A DNA stretch of 64,000 nucleotides from Astropecten irregularis. Taxonomy: Eukaryota > Echinodermata > Asteroidea > Paxillosida > Astropectinidae. The stretch covers positions 8,184,001 through 8,248,000 of the forward strand of contig OZ020248.1 of assembly GCA_963971285.1 (NCBI GenBank), in the 5' to 3' direction. The position numbers were made by a program, and so were the translations under genes. Below, in pieces: positions 12,301 to 25,800 of the stretch. Below the pieces are notes generated by a model, which ran no database searches, was not told where the DNA came from, and saw nothing but the letters and a program-made list of their open reading frames with translations. Within the stretch, counting starts at the first letter, position 1. Every line of letters begins with the position of its first letter.

Positions 12301-14650
12301 GTAGAGTACATGTGGGGCTACATAATGTGCAAGTTTCAAGTCGATTGCGTCAGTATTCAGGGAGAAATTTCCAACTCTAGCGTCAAAAAGTCACTCAAAG
12401 TCTAAGTGCAGTTTTAATGCGGCCTGCTCGGCGGCCTTCTCTCATAGCGTGTGGTGCTATACTTGGATTTTCGGCCATGAACATGACTTTGTAATTTGGC
12501 ACAGCCCATAATTCCCTGTAGAGTTCATCTGGGGCTACATGTCGTGCAAGTTGCAAGTCGATTGCCTCAGTATTCAGGGGAAAATTTCCAACTCTAGCGT
12601 CAAAAAGTGTCTCATATAGTCTAAGTGCAGTTTTAATGCGGCCTGCTCGGAGGCCTTCACGCATAGCGTGTGGTGTTATACTTCGATTTTCGGCCATGAA
12701 CATGACTTTGGAATTTGGCAGAGCCAATACTTTCCTGTAGAGTACATGTGGGGCTACATGTTGTGCAAGTTTCAAGTCGATTGCTTCAGTATTCGGGGAG
12801 AAATTTCCAACTCTAACGTCAAAAAGTCACTCATAGTCTAAGTGCAGTTTTAATGCGGCCTGCTCGGCGGCCTTCTCTCATAGCGTGTGGCGCTATACTT
12901 GGATTTTCGGCCATGAACATGACTTTGTAATTTGGCACAGCCCATAATTCCCTGTAGAGTTCATCTGGGGCTACATGTCGTGCAAGTTTCAAGTCGATTG
13001 CCTCAGTATTCAGGGAAAAATTTCCAACTCTAGCGTCAAAAAGTGTCTCATAGTCTAAGTGCAGTTTTAATGCGGCCTGCTCGGAGGCCTTCACGCATAG
13101 CGTGTGGTGTTATACTTCGATTTTCGGCCATGAACATGACTTTGGAATTTGGCAGAGCCAATACTTTCCTGTAGAGTACATGTGGGGCTACATGTTGTGC
13201 AAGTTTCAAGTCGATTGCTTCAGTATTCGGGGAGAAATTTCCAACTCTAACGTCAAAAAGTCAATCATAGTCTAAGTGCAGTTTTAATGCGGCCTGCTCG
13301 GCGGCCTTCTCTCATAGCGTGTGGCGCTATACTTGGATTTTCGGCCATGAACATGACTTTGTAATTTGGCAGAGCCCATAATTCCCTGTAGAGTTCATCT
13401 GGGGCTACATGTCGTGCAAGTTTCAAGTCGATTGCCTCAGTATTCAGGGAAAAATTTCCAACTCTAGCGTCAAAAAGTGTCTCATAGTCTAAGTGCAGTT
13501 TTAATGCGGCCTGCTCGGAGTCCTTCACGCATAGCGTGTGGTGTTATACTTGGATTTTCGGCCGGCATGAACATGACTTTGTAATTTGGCACAGCCCATA
13601 TTTCCGTGTAGAGTTCATCTGGGGCTACATGTCGTGCAAGTTTCAAGTCCATTGCCTCAGTATTCAGGGAGAAATTTCCAACTGTAGCGTCAAAAAGTTT
13701 CTCATAGTCTAAGTGCAGTTTTAATGCGGCCTGTTCGGAGGCCTTCACGCATAGCGTGTGCTGCTATACTTGGATATTCGGCCATGAACATGACTTTGGA
13801 ATTTGGCCCAGCCCATATTTCCTGTAGAGTTCATCTTGGGCTACATGTCGTGCAAGTTTCAAGTCGATTGCCTCAGTATTCAGGGACAAATTTCCAAGTC
13901 TAGCGTCAAAAAGTGTCTCATAGTCTAAGTGCAGTTTTAATGCGGCCTGCTCGGAGGCCTTCACGCTTAGCGTGTGGTGCTATACTTGGATATTCGGCCA
14001 TGAACATGACTTTGGAATTTGGCACAGCCCATATTTCCTGTAGAGTTCATCTTGGGCTACATGTCGTGCAAGTTTCAAGTCGATTGCCTCAGTATTCAGG
14101 GAGAAATTTCCAACTCTAGCGTCAAAAAGTGTCTCATAGTCTAAGTACAGTTTTAATGCGGCCTTCGCATAGCGTGTGGTGCTATACTTGAATTTTCGGA
14201 CATGAACATGACTTTGGAATATGGCATAGCCCATATTTTCCTGTAGAGTACATCTAGGGCTACATTTCGTGCAAGTTTCAAGTCGATTGCATCAGTATTC
14301 AGGGAGAAATTTCCAACTCTAGCGTCAAAAAGTCACTCATAGTCTAAGTGCAGTTTTAATGCGGCCTGCTCGACGGCCTTCTCTCAGAGCGTGTGGTGCT
14401 ATACTAGGATTTTCGGCCATGAACATGACTTTGGAACTTGGCACAGCTTATATTTTCCTGTAGATTTTCGGCCATGAACATGACTCTGTAATTTGGCACA
14501 GCCCATATTTCCTTGTAGAGTTCATCTGGGGCTACATGTCGTGCAAGTTTCAAGTCGATTGCCTCAGTATTCAGGGAGAAATTTCCAACTCTAGCGTCAA
14601 CAAGTGTCTCATAGTCTAGGTGCAGTTTTAATGCGGCCTGCTCGGCGGCC
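9371..14650. repeat. 4340-bp unit, second copy, expanded internally
   Basis: This copy follows 5031-9226 but contains two added tandem duplications. From 9371 to about 11620 the offset is 4340 bp. It then becomes 4990 bp because about 650 bp (three monomers, one with the 2-bp loss) is repeated around 10970-12270. After about 13090 the offset is 5424 bp because a 434-bp two-monomer stretch is repeated (12831-13094 matches 13265-13528). The short monomer at 8721 therefore has its partner at 14145. Few substitutions separate the copies: C for G at 11421 against 7081, AA for GT in the CATAATGTGC variant near 12323. The copies are recent relative to monomer divergence. Confidence 0.87.
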
Positions 14651-14789
14651 TTCTCTCAGAGCGTGTGGTGCTATACTAGGATTTTCGGCCATGAACATGA
14701 CTTTGGAACTTGGCACAGCTTATATTTTCCTGTAGATTTTCGGCCATGAACATGACTTTGGAATTTTGCACAGCCCATATCTCCCTGTA
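14408..14789. repeat. Two consecutive 272-bp monomers
   Basis: The 55-bp duplication occurs twice, with second-copy starts at 14463 and 14735, exactly 272 bp apart. The first matches the site at 9039 within the 4340-bp unit; the second is an added monomer. Confidence 0.9.
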
Positions 14790-17700
14790 GAGTACATGTG
14801 GGGCTACATGTCGTGCAAGTTTCAAGTCGATTGCATCAGTATTCAGGGAGAAATTTCCAACTCTAGCGTCAAAAAGTCACTCATAGTCTAAGTGCAGTTT
14901 TAATGCGGCCTGCTCGGCGGCCTTCTCTCATAGCGTGTGGTGCTATACTTGGATTTTCGGCCATGAACATGACTTTGTAATTTGGCTAAGCCCATATTTT
15001 CCTGTAGAGTTCATCTGGGGCTACATGTCATGCAAGTTGCAAGTCGATTGCCTCAGTATTCAGGGAAAAATGTCCAACTCTAGCGTCAAAAAGTGTCTCA
15101 TAGTCTAAGTGCAGTTTTAATGCGGCCTGCTCGGAGGCCTTCACGCATAGCGTGTGGTGTTATACTTGGATTTTCGGCCATGATCATGACTTTGTAATTT
15201 GGCACAGCCCATATTTCCCTGTAGAATTCATCTGGGGCTACATGTCGTGCAAGTTTCAAGTCGATTGCCTCAGTATTCAGGGACAAATTTCCAACTCTAG
15301 CGTCAAAAAGTGTCTCATAGTCTAAGTGCAGTTTTAATGCGGCCTGCTCGGAGTCCTTCACGCATAGCGTGTGGTGCTATACTTGGATTTTCGGCCCTAA
15401 ACATGACTTTGGAATTTGTCACAGTCCATATTTTCCTGTATAGTACATTTTGGGCTACATGTCGTGCAAGTTTCAAGTCGATTGCCTCAGTATTCAGCGA
15501 AAAATTTCCAACTCTAGCGTCAAAAAGTGTCTCATAGTCTAAGTACAGTTTTAATGCGGCCTTCGCATAGCGTGTGGTGCTATACTTGAATTTTCGGACA
15601 TGAACATAAATTTGGAATATGGCATAGCCCATATTTTCCTGTAGTGTACATCTAGGGCTACATCTCTTGCAAGTTTCTAGTCGATTGCCTCAGTATTCAG
15701 GGAGAAATTTCCAACTCTAGCGTCAAAAAGTCACTCATAGTCAAAGTGCAGTTTTAATGCGGCCTGCTCGGAGGCCTTCACGCATAGCGTGTGGTGCTAT
15801 ACTTGGATTTTCGGCCATGAACATGACTTTGGAATTTGGCAGAGCCAATACTTTCCTGTAGAGTACATGTGGGGCTACATGTTGTGCAAGTTTCAAGTCG
15901 ATTGCGTCATTTTTCAGGGAGAAATTTCCAACTCTAGCGTCAAAAAGTCACTCATAGTCTAAGTGCAGTTTTAATGCGGCCTGCTCGGCGGCCTTCTCTC
16001 ATAGCCTTTGGTGCTATACTTGGATTTTCGGCCATGAACATGACTGTGTAATTTGGCACAGCCCATAATTCCCTTAGAAATCATCTGGGGCTACATGTCG
16101 TGCAAGTCTCTTGCCGATTGCCTCAGTATTCAGGGAGAAAGTTCCAACTCTAGCGTCAAAAAGTCACTCATAGTCAAAGTGCAGTTTTAATGCGGCCTGC
16201 TCGGCGGCCATCTCGCATAGCGTGTGGTGCTATACTTGGATTTTCGGACATGAACATGACTTTGTAATTTGGCACAGCCCATAATTCCCTGTAGAGTTCA
16301 TCTGGGGCTACATGTCGTGCAAGTTTCAAGTCGATTGCCTCAGTATTCAGGGAGAAATTTCCAACTCTAGCGTCAAAAAGTCACTCATAGTCTAAGTGCA
16401 GTTTTAATGCGGCCTGCTCGGCGGCCTTCTCTCATAGCGTGTGGTGCTATACTTGGATTTTCGGCCATGAACATGACTTTGTAATTTGGCTAAGCCCATA
16501 TTTTCCTGTAGAGTTCATCTGGGGCTACATGTCATGCAAGTTGCAAGTCGATTGCCTCAGTATTCAGGGAAAAATGTCCAACTCTAGCGTCAAAAAGTGT
16601 CTCATAGTCTAAGTGCAGTTTTAATGCGGCCTGCTCGGAGGCCTTCACGCATAGCGTGTGGTGTTATACTTGGATTTTCGGCCATGATCATGACTTTGTA
16701 ATTTGGCACAGCCCTTATTTCCCTGTAGAATTCATCTGGGGCTACATGTCGTGCAAGTTTCAAGTCGATTGCCTCAGTATTCAGGGACAAATTTCCAACT
16801 CTAGCGTCAAAAAGTGTCTCATAGTCTAAGTGCAGTTTTAATGCGGCCTGCTCGGAGTCCTTCACGCATAGCGTGTGGTGCTATACTTGGATTTTCGGCC
16901 CTAAACATGACTTTGGAATTTGTCACAGTCCATATTTTCCTGTATAGTACATTTTGGGCTACATGTCGTGCAAGTTTCAAGTCGATTGCCTCAGTATTCA
17001 GCGAAAAATTTCCAACTCTAGCGTCAAAAAGTGTCTCATAGTCTAAGTACAGTTTTAATGCGGCCTTCGCATAGCGTGTGGTGCTATACTTGAATTTTCG
17101 GACATGAACATAAATTTGGAATATGGCATAGCCCATATTTTCCTGTAGTGTACATCTAGGGCTACATCTCTTGCAAGTTTCTAGTCGATTGCCTCAGTAT
17201 TCAGGGAGAAATTTCCAACTCTAGCGTCAAAAAGTCACTCATAGTCAAAGTGCAGTTTTAATGCGGCCTGCTCGGAGGCCTTCACGCATAGCGTGTGGTG
17301 CTATACTTGGATTTTCGGCCATGAACATGACTTTGGAATTTGGCAGAGCCAATACTTTCCTGTAGAGTACATGTGGGGCTACATGTTGTGCAAGTTTCAA
17401 GTCGATTGCGTCATTTTTCAGGGAGAAATTTCCAACTCTAGCGTCAAAAAGTCACTCATAGTCTAAGTGCAGTTTTAATGCGGCCTGCTCGGCGGCCTTC
17501 TCTCATAGCCTTTGGTGCTATACTTGGATTTTCGGCCATGAACATGACTGTGTAATTTGGCACAGCCCATAATTCCCTTAGAAATCATCTGGGGCTACAT
17601 GTCGTGCAAGTCTCTTGCCGATTGCCTCAGTATTCAGGGAGAAAGTTCCAACTCTAGCGTCAAAAAGTCACTCATAGTCAAAGTGCAGTTTTAATGCGGC

Positions 17701-18379
17701 CTGCTCGGCGGCCATCTCGCATAGCGTGTGGTGCTATACTTGGATTTTCGGACATGAACATGACTTTGTAATTTGGCACAGCCCATAATTCCCTGTAGAG
17801 TTCATCTGGGGCTACATGTCGTGCAAGTTTCAAGTCGATTGCCTCAGTATTCAGGGAGAAATTTCCAACTCTAGCGTCAAAAAGTCACTCATAGTCTAAG
17901 TGCAGTTTTAATGCGGCCTGCTCGGCGGCCTTCTCTCATAGCGTGTGGTGCTATACTTGGATTTTCGGCCATGAACATGACTTTGTAATTTGGCTAAGCC
18001 CATATTTTCATGTAGAGTACATATAGGGCTACATGTCGTGCAAGTTTCTAGTCGTTTGCCTCAGTATTCAGGGAGAAATTTCCAACTCTAGCGTCAAAAA
18101 GTCACTCATAGTCAAAGTGCAGTTTTAATGCGGCCTGCTCGGCGGCCATCTCTCATAGCGTGTGGTGCTATACTTGGATTTTCGGCCATGAACATGACTT
18201 TGTAATTTGGCACAGCCCATATTTCCCTGTACAGTTCATCTTGGGCTACATGTCGTGCAAGTTTCAAGTCGATTGCCTCAGTATTCAGGGAGAAATTTCC
18301 AACTCTAGCGTCAAAAAGTGTCTCATAGTCTAAGTACAGTTTTAATGCGGCCTTCGCATAGCGTGTGGTGCTATACTTG

Positions 18380-18489
18380 AATTTTCGGACATGAACATGA
18401 CTTTGGAACTTGGCACATCTTATATTTTCCTGTAGATTTTCGGCCATGAACATGACTTTGGAATTTTGCACAGCCCATATCTCCCTGTA
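18380..18489. repeat. Hybrid 258-bp monomer (short plus 55-bp duplication)
   Basis: The second-copy start is 18435. The upstream part has the short form (GTACAG at 18334, GGCCTTCGCATAGCG, GGACATG). The downstream part has the long-form duplication with CACATCTTATA in place of CACAGCTTATA. GTACAG at 18334 to the next GTGCAG at 18592 is 258 bp. Confidence 0.9.
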
Positions 18490-21400
18490 GAGTACATGTG
18501 GGGCTACATGTCGTGCAAGTTTCAAGTCGATTGCATCAGTATTCAGGGAGAAATTTCCAACTCTAGCGTCAAAAAGTCACTCATAGTCTTAGTGCAGTTT
18601 TAATGCGGCCTGCTCGGCGGCCTTCTCTCATAGCGTGTGGTGCTATACTTGGATTTTCGGCCATGAACATGACTTTGTAATTTGGCTAAGCCCATATTTT
18701 CCTGTAGAGTTCATCTGGGGCTACATGTCGTGCAAGTTGCAAGTCGATTGCCTCAGTATTCAGGGAAAAATTTCCAACTCTAGCGTCAAAAAGTGTCTCA
18801 TAGTCTAAGTGCAGTTTTAATGCGGCCTGCTCGGAGGCCTTCACGCATAGCGTGTGGTGTTATACTTGGATTTTCGGCCATGATCATGACTTTGTAATTT
18901 GGCACAGCCCATATTTCCCTGTATAATTCATCTGGGGCTAAATGTCGTGCAAGTTTCAAGTCGATTGCCTCAGTATTCAGGGAAAAATTTCCAACTCTAG
19001 CGTCAAAAAGTGTCTCATAGTCTAAGTGCAGTTTTAATGCGGCCTGCTCGGAGTCCTTCACGCATAGCGTGTGGTGCTATACTTGGATTTTCGGCCCTAA
19101 ACATGACTTTGGAATTTGTTACAGTCCATTATTTCCTGTATAGTACATTTTGGGCTACATGTCGTGCAAGTTTCAAGTCGATTGCCTCAGTATTCAGCGA
19201 AAAATTTCCAACTCTAGCGTCAAAAAGTGTCTCATAGTCTAAGTACAGTTTTAATGCGGCCTTCGCATAGCGTGTGGTGCTATACTTGAATTTTCGGACA
19301 TGAACATAAATTTGGAATATGGCATAGCCCATATTTTCCTGTAGTGTACATCTAGGGCTACATCTCTTGCAAGTTTCTAGTCGATTGCCTCAGTATTCAG
19401 GGAGAAATTTCCAACTCTAGCGTCAAAAAGTCACTCATAGTCAAAGTGCAGTTTTAATGCGGCCTGCTCGGAGGCCTTCACGCATAGCGTGTGGTGCTAT
19501 ACTTGGATTTTTGGCCATGAACATGACTTTGGAATTTGGCAGAGCCAATACTTTCCTGTAGAGTACATGTGGGGCTACATGTTGTGCAAGTTTCAAGTCG
19601 ATTGCGTCATTTTTCAGGGAGAAATTTCCAACTCTAGCGTCAAAAAGTCACTCATAGTCTAAGTGCAGTTTTAATGCGGCCTGCTCGGCGGCCTTCTCTC
19701 ATAGCCTTTGGTGCTATACTTGGATTTTCGGCCATGAACATGACTGTGTAATTTGGCACAGCCCATAATTCCCTTAGAAATCATCTGGGGCTACATGTCG
19801 TGCAAGTCTCTTGCCGATTGCCTCAGTATTCAGGGAGAAAGTTCCAACTCTAGCGTCAAAAAGTCACTCATAGTCAAAGTGCAGTTTTAATGCGGCCTGC
19901 TCGGCGGCCATCTCGCATAGCGTGTGGTGCTATACTTGGATTTTCGGACATGAACATGACTTTGTAATTTGGCACAGCCCATAATTCCCTGTAGAGTTCA
20001 TCTGGGGCTACATGTCGTGCAAGTTTCAAGTCGATTGCCTCAGTATTCAGGGAGAAATTTCCAACTCTAGCGTCAAAAAGTCACTCATAGTCTAAGTGCA
20101 GTTTTAATGCGGCCTGCTCGGCGGCCATCTCTCATAGCGTGTGGTGCTATACTTGGATTTTCGGCCATGAACATGACTTTGTAATTTGGCTAAGCCCATA
20201 TTTTCCTGTAGAGTTCATCTGGGGCTACATGTCATGCAAGTTGCAAGTCGATTGCCTCAGTATTCAGGGAAAAATGTCCAACTCTAGCGTCAAAAAGTGT
20301 CTCATAGTCTAAGTGCAGTTTTAATGCGGCCTGCTCGGAGGCCTTCACGCATAGCGTGTGGTGTTATACTTGGATTTTCGGCCATGATCATGACTTTGTA
20401 ATTTGGCACAGCCCTTATTTCCCTGTAGAATTCATCTGGGGCTACATGTCGTGCAAGTTTCAAGTCGATTGCCTCAGTATTCAGGGACAAATTTCCAACT
20501 CTAGCGTCAAAAAGTGTCTCATAGTCTAAGTGCAGTTTTAATGCGGCCTGCTCGGAGTCCTTCACGCATAGCGTGTGGTGCTATACTTGGATTTTCGGCC
20601 CTAAACATGACTTTGGAATTTGTCACAGTCCATATTTTCCTGTATAGTACATTTTGGGCTACATGTCGTGCAAGTTTCAAGTCGATTGCCTCAGTATTCA
20701 GCGAAAAATTTCCAACTCTAGCGTCAAAAAGTGTCTCATAGTCTAAGTACAGTTTTAATGCGGCCTTCGCATAGCGTGTGGTGCTATACTTGAATTTTCG
20801 GACATGAACATAAATTTGGAATATGGCATAGCCCATATTTTCCTGTAGTGTACATCTAGGGCTACATCTCTTGCAAGTTTCTAGTCGATTGCCTCAGTAT
20901 TCAGGGAGAAATTTCCAACTCTAGCGTCAAAAAGTCACTCATAGTCAAAGTGCAGTTTTAATGCGGCCTGCTCGGAGGCCTTCACGCATAGCGTGTGGTG
21001 CTATACTTGGATTTTCGGCCATGAACATGACTTTGGAATTTGGCAGAGCCAATACTTTCCTGTAGAGTACATGTGGGGCTACATGTTGTGCAAGTTTCAA
21101 GTCGATTGCGTCATTTTTCAGGGAGAAATTTCCAACTCTAGCGTCAAAAAGTCACTCATAGTCTAAGTGCAGTTTTAATGCGGCCTGCTCGGCGGCCTTC
21201 TCTCATAGCCTTTGGTGCTATACTTGGATTTTCGGCCATGAACATGACTGTGTAATTTGGCACAGCCCATAATTCCCTTAGAAATCATCTGGGGCTACAT
21301 GTCGTGCAAGTCTCTTGCCGATTGCCTCAGTATTCAGGGAGAAAGTTCCAACTCTAGCGTCAAAAAGTCACTCATAGTCAAAGTGCAGTTTTAATGCGGC

Positions 21401-22079
21401 CTGCTCGGCGGCCATCTCGCATAGCGTGTGGTGCTATACTTGGATTTTCGGACATGAACATGACTTTGTAATTTGGCACAGCCCATAATTCCCTGTAGAG
21501 TTCATCTGGGGCTACATGTCGTGCAAGTTTCAAGTCGATTGCCTCAGTATTCAGGGAGAAATTTCCAACTCTAGCGTCAAAAAGTCACTCATAGTCTAAG
21601 TGCAGTTTTAATGCGGCCTGCTCGGCGGCCTTCTCTCATAGCGTGTGGTGCTATACTTGGATTTTCGGCCATGAACATGACTTTGTAATTTGGCTAAGCC
21701 CATATTTTCATGTAGAGTACATATAGGGCTACATGTCGTGCAAGTTTCTAGTCGTTTGCCTCAGTATTCAGGGAGAAATTTCCAACTCTAGCGTCAAAAA
21801 GTCACTCATAGTCAAAGTGCAGTTTTAATGCGGCCTGCTCGGCGGCCATCTCTCATAGCGTGTGGTGCTATACTTGGATTTTCGGCCATGAACATGACTT
21901 TGTAATTTGGCACAGCCCATATTTCCCTGTACAGTTCATCTTGGGCTACATGTCGTCCAAGTTTCAAGTCGATTGCCTCAGTATTCAGGGAGAAATTTCC
22001 AACTCTAGCGTCAAAAAGTGTCTCATAGTCTAAGTACAGTTTTAATGCGGCCTTCGCATAGCGTGTGGTGCTATACTTG

Positions 22080-22189
22080 AATTTTCGGACATGAACATGA
22101 CTTTGGAACTTGGCACATCTTATATTTTCCTGTAGATTTTCGGCCATGAACATGACTTTGGAATTTTGCACAGCCCATATCTCCCTGTA
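22080..22189. repeat. Hybrid 258-bp monomer
   Basis: Copy of the 18.4-kb hybrid, 3700 bp downstream (second-copy start 22135). Confidence 0.9.
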
Positions 22190-22800
22190 GAGTACATGTG
22201 GGGCTACATGTCGTGCAAGTTTCAAGTCGATTGCATCAGTATTCAGGGAGAAATTTCCAACTCTAGCGTCAAAAAGTCACTCATAGTCTTAGTGCAGTTT
22301 TAATGCGGCCTGCTCGGCGGCCTTCTCTCATAGCGTGTGGTGCTATACTTGGATTTTCGGCCATGAACATGACTTTGTAATTTGGCTAAGCCCATATTTT
22401 CCTGTAGAGTTCATCTGGGGCTACATGTCGTGCAAGTTGCAAGTCGATTGCCTCAGTATTCAGGGAAAAATTTCCAACTCTAGCGTCAAAAAGTGTCTCA
22501 TAGTCTAAGTGCAGTTTTAATGCGGCCTGCTCGGAGGCCTTCACGCATAGCGTGTGGTGTTATACTTGGATTTTCGGCCATGATCATGACTTTGTAATTT
22601 GGCACAGCCCATATTTCCCTGTATAATTCATCTGGGGCTAAATGTCGTGCAAGTTTCAAGTCGATTGCCTCAGTATTCAGGGAAAAATTTCCAACTCTAG
22701 CGTCAAAAAGTGTCTCATAGTCTAAGTGCAGTTTTAATGCGGCCTGCTCGGAGTCCTTCACGCATAGCGTGTGGTGCTATACTTGGATTTTCGGCCCTAA

Positions 22801-25800
22801 ACATGACTTTGGAATTTGTTACAGTCCATTATTTCCTGTATAGTACATTTTGGGCTACATGTCGTGCAAGTTTCAAGTCGATTGCCTCAGTATTCAGCGA
22901 AAAATTTCCAACTCTAGCGTCAAAAAGTGTCTCATAGTCTAAGTACAGTTTTAATGCGGCCTTCGCATAGCGTGTGGTGCTATACTTGAATTTTCGGACA
23001 TGAACATAAATTTGGAATATGGCATAGCCCATATTTTCCTGTAGTGTACATCTAGGGCTACATCTCTTGCAAGTTTCTAGTCGATTGCCTCAGTATTCAG
23101 GGAGAAATTTCCAACTCTAGCGTCAAAAAGTCACTCATAGTCAAAGTGCAGTTTTAATGCGGCCTGCTCGGAGGCCTTCACGCATAGCGTGTGGTGCTAT
23201 ACTTGGATTTTTGGCCATGAACATGACTTTGGAATTTGGCAGAGCCAATACTTTCCTGTAGAGTACATGTGGGGCTACATGTTGTGCAAGTTTCAAGTCG
23301 ATTGCGTCAGTATTCAGGGAGAAATTTCCAACTCTAGCGTCAAAAAGTCACTCATAGTCTAAGTGCAGTTTTAATGCGGCCTGCTCGGCGGCCTTCTCTC
23401 ATAGCCTTTGGTGCTATACTTGGATTTTCGGCCATGAACATGACTGTGTAATTTGGCACAGCCCATAATTCCCTTAGAGTTCATCTGGGGCTACATGTCG
23501 TGCAAGTCTCTTGTCGATTGCCTCAGTATTCAGGGAGAAAGTTCCAACTCTAGCGTCAAAAAGTCACTCATAGTCAAAGTGCAGTTTTAATGCGGCCTGC
23601 TCGGCGGCCATCTCGCATAGCGTGTGGTGCTATACTTGGATTTTCGGACATGAACATGACTTTGTAATTTGGCACAGCCCATAATTCCCTGTAGAGTTCA
23701 TCTGGGGCTACATGTCGTGCAAGTTTCAAGTCGATTGCCTCAGTATTCAGGGAGAAATTTCCAACTCTAGCGTCAAAAAGTCACTCATAGTCTAAGTGCA
23801 GTTTTAATGCGGCCTGCTCGGCGGCCTTCTCTCATAGCGTGTGGTGCTATACTTGGATTTTCGGCCATGAACATGACTTTGTAATTTGGCTAAGCCCATA
23901 TTTTCATGTAGAGTACATATAGGGCTACATGTCGTGCAAGTTTCTAGTCGTTTGCCTCAGTATTCAGGGAGAAATTTCCAACTCTAGCGTCAAAAAGTCA
24001 CTCATAGTCAAAGTGCAGTTTTAATGCGGCCTGCTCGGCGGCCATCTCTCATAGCGTGTGGTGCTATACTTGGATTTTCGGCCATGAACATGACTTTGTA
24101 ATTTGGCACAGCCCATATTTCCCTGTACAGTACATTTTGGGCTACATGTCGTGCAAGTTTCAAGTCGATTGCGTCAGTATTCAGGGAAAAATTTCCAACT
24201 CTAGCGTCAAAAGTGTCTCATAGTCTAAGTGCAGTTTTAATGCGGCCTGCTCGGAGGCCTTCACGCATAGCGTGTGGTGATATACTTGGATTTTCGGCCA
24301 TGAACATGACTTTGCAATTTGGCAGAGCCAATACTTTCCTGTAGAGTACATGTGGGGCTACATGTTGTGCAAGTTTCAAGTCGATTGCGTCAGTATTCAG
24401 GGAGAAATTTCCAACTCTAGCGTCAAAAAGTCACTCAAAGTCTAAGTGCAGTTTTAATGCGGCCTGCTCGGCGGCCTTCTCTCATATATAGCGTGTGGTG
24501 CTATACTTGGATTTTCGGCCATGAACATGACTTTGTAATTTGGCACAGCCCATAATTCCATGTAGAGTTCATCTGGGGCTACATGTCGTGCAAGTTGCAA
24601 GTCGATTGCCTCAGTATTCAGGGAAAAATTTCCAACTCTAGCGTCAAAAAGTGTCTCATATAGTCTTAGTGCAGTTTTAATGCGGCCTGCTCGGAGGCCT
24701 TCACGCATAGCGTGTGGTGTTATACTTCGATTTTCGGCCATGAACATGACTTTGGAATTTGTTACAGTCCATTATTTCCTGTATAGTACATTTTGGGCTA
24801 CATGTCGTGCAAGTTTCAAGTCGATTGCCTCAGTATTCAGCGAAAAATTTCCAACTCTAGCGTCAAAAAGTGTCTCATAGTCTAAGTACAGTTTTAATGC
24901 GGCCTTCGCATAGCGTGTGGTGCTATACTTGAATTTTCGGACATGAACATAAATTTGGAATATGGCATAGCCCATATTTTCCTGTAGTGTACATCTAGGG
25001 CTACATCTCTTGCAAGTTTCTAGTCGATTGCCTCAGTATTCAGGGAGAAATTTCCAACTCTAGCGTCAAAAAGTCACTCATAGTCAAAGTGCAGTTTTAA
25101 TGCGGCCTGCTCGGAGGCCTTCACGCATAGCGTGTGGTGCTATACTTGGATTTTTGGCCATGAACATGACTTTGGAATTTGGCAGAGCCAATACTTTCCT
25201 GTAGAGTACATGTGGGGCTACATGTTGTGCAAGTTTCAAGTCGATTGCGTCAGTATTCAGGGAGAAATTTCCAACTCTAGCGTCAAAAAGTCACTCATAG
25301 TCTAAGTGCAGTTTTAATGCGGCCTGCTCGGCGGCCTTCTCTCATAGCCTTTGGTGCTATACTTGGATTTTCGGCCATGAACATGACTGTGTAATTTGGC
25401 ACAGCCCATAATTCCCTTAGAGTTCATCTGGGGCTACATGTCGTGCAAGTCTCTTGTCGATTGCCTCAGTATTCAGGGAGAAAGTTCCAACTCTAGCGTC
25501 AAAAAGTCACTCATAGTCAAAGTGCAGTTTTAATGCGGCCTGCTCGGCGGCCATCTCGCATAGCGTGTGGTGCTATACTTGGATTTTCGGACATGAACAT
25601 GACTTTGTAATTTGGCACAGCCCATAATTCCCTGTAGAGTTCATCTGGGGCTACATGTCGTGCAAGTTTCAAGTCGATTGCCTCAGTATTCAGGGAGAAA
25701 TTTCCAACTCTAGCGTCAAAAAGTCACTCATAGTCTAAGTGCAGTTTTAATGCGGCCTGCTCGGCGGCCTTTTCTCATACCGTGTGGTGCTATACTTGGA

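Larger units (their letters stand above)
14651..22800. repeat. Composite 3700-bp HOR of alternating 1504- and 2196-bp units
   Basis: Short monomers start at 15543, 17047, 19243, 20747 and 22943, giving spacings of 1504, 2196, 1504 and 2196 bp. The first 1504-bp tandem pair runs from about 14837 to 18009. The full 3700-bp composite repeats, so that 18334 pairs with 22034 and 16602-16865 with 20302-20565. The length 1504 is seven monomers minus 14 (one short form) minus 1 (CCCTTAG in place of CCCTGTAG). The length 2196 is 1504 plus 692, which equals two full monomers and one 258-bp hybrid monomer. Private markers are GTCATTTTTCAGGG (15907, 17411, 19607, 21111) and the AAATCATC variant after CCCTTAG. 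Confidence 0.88.
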
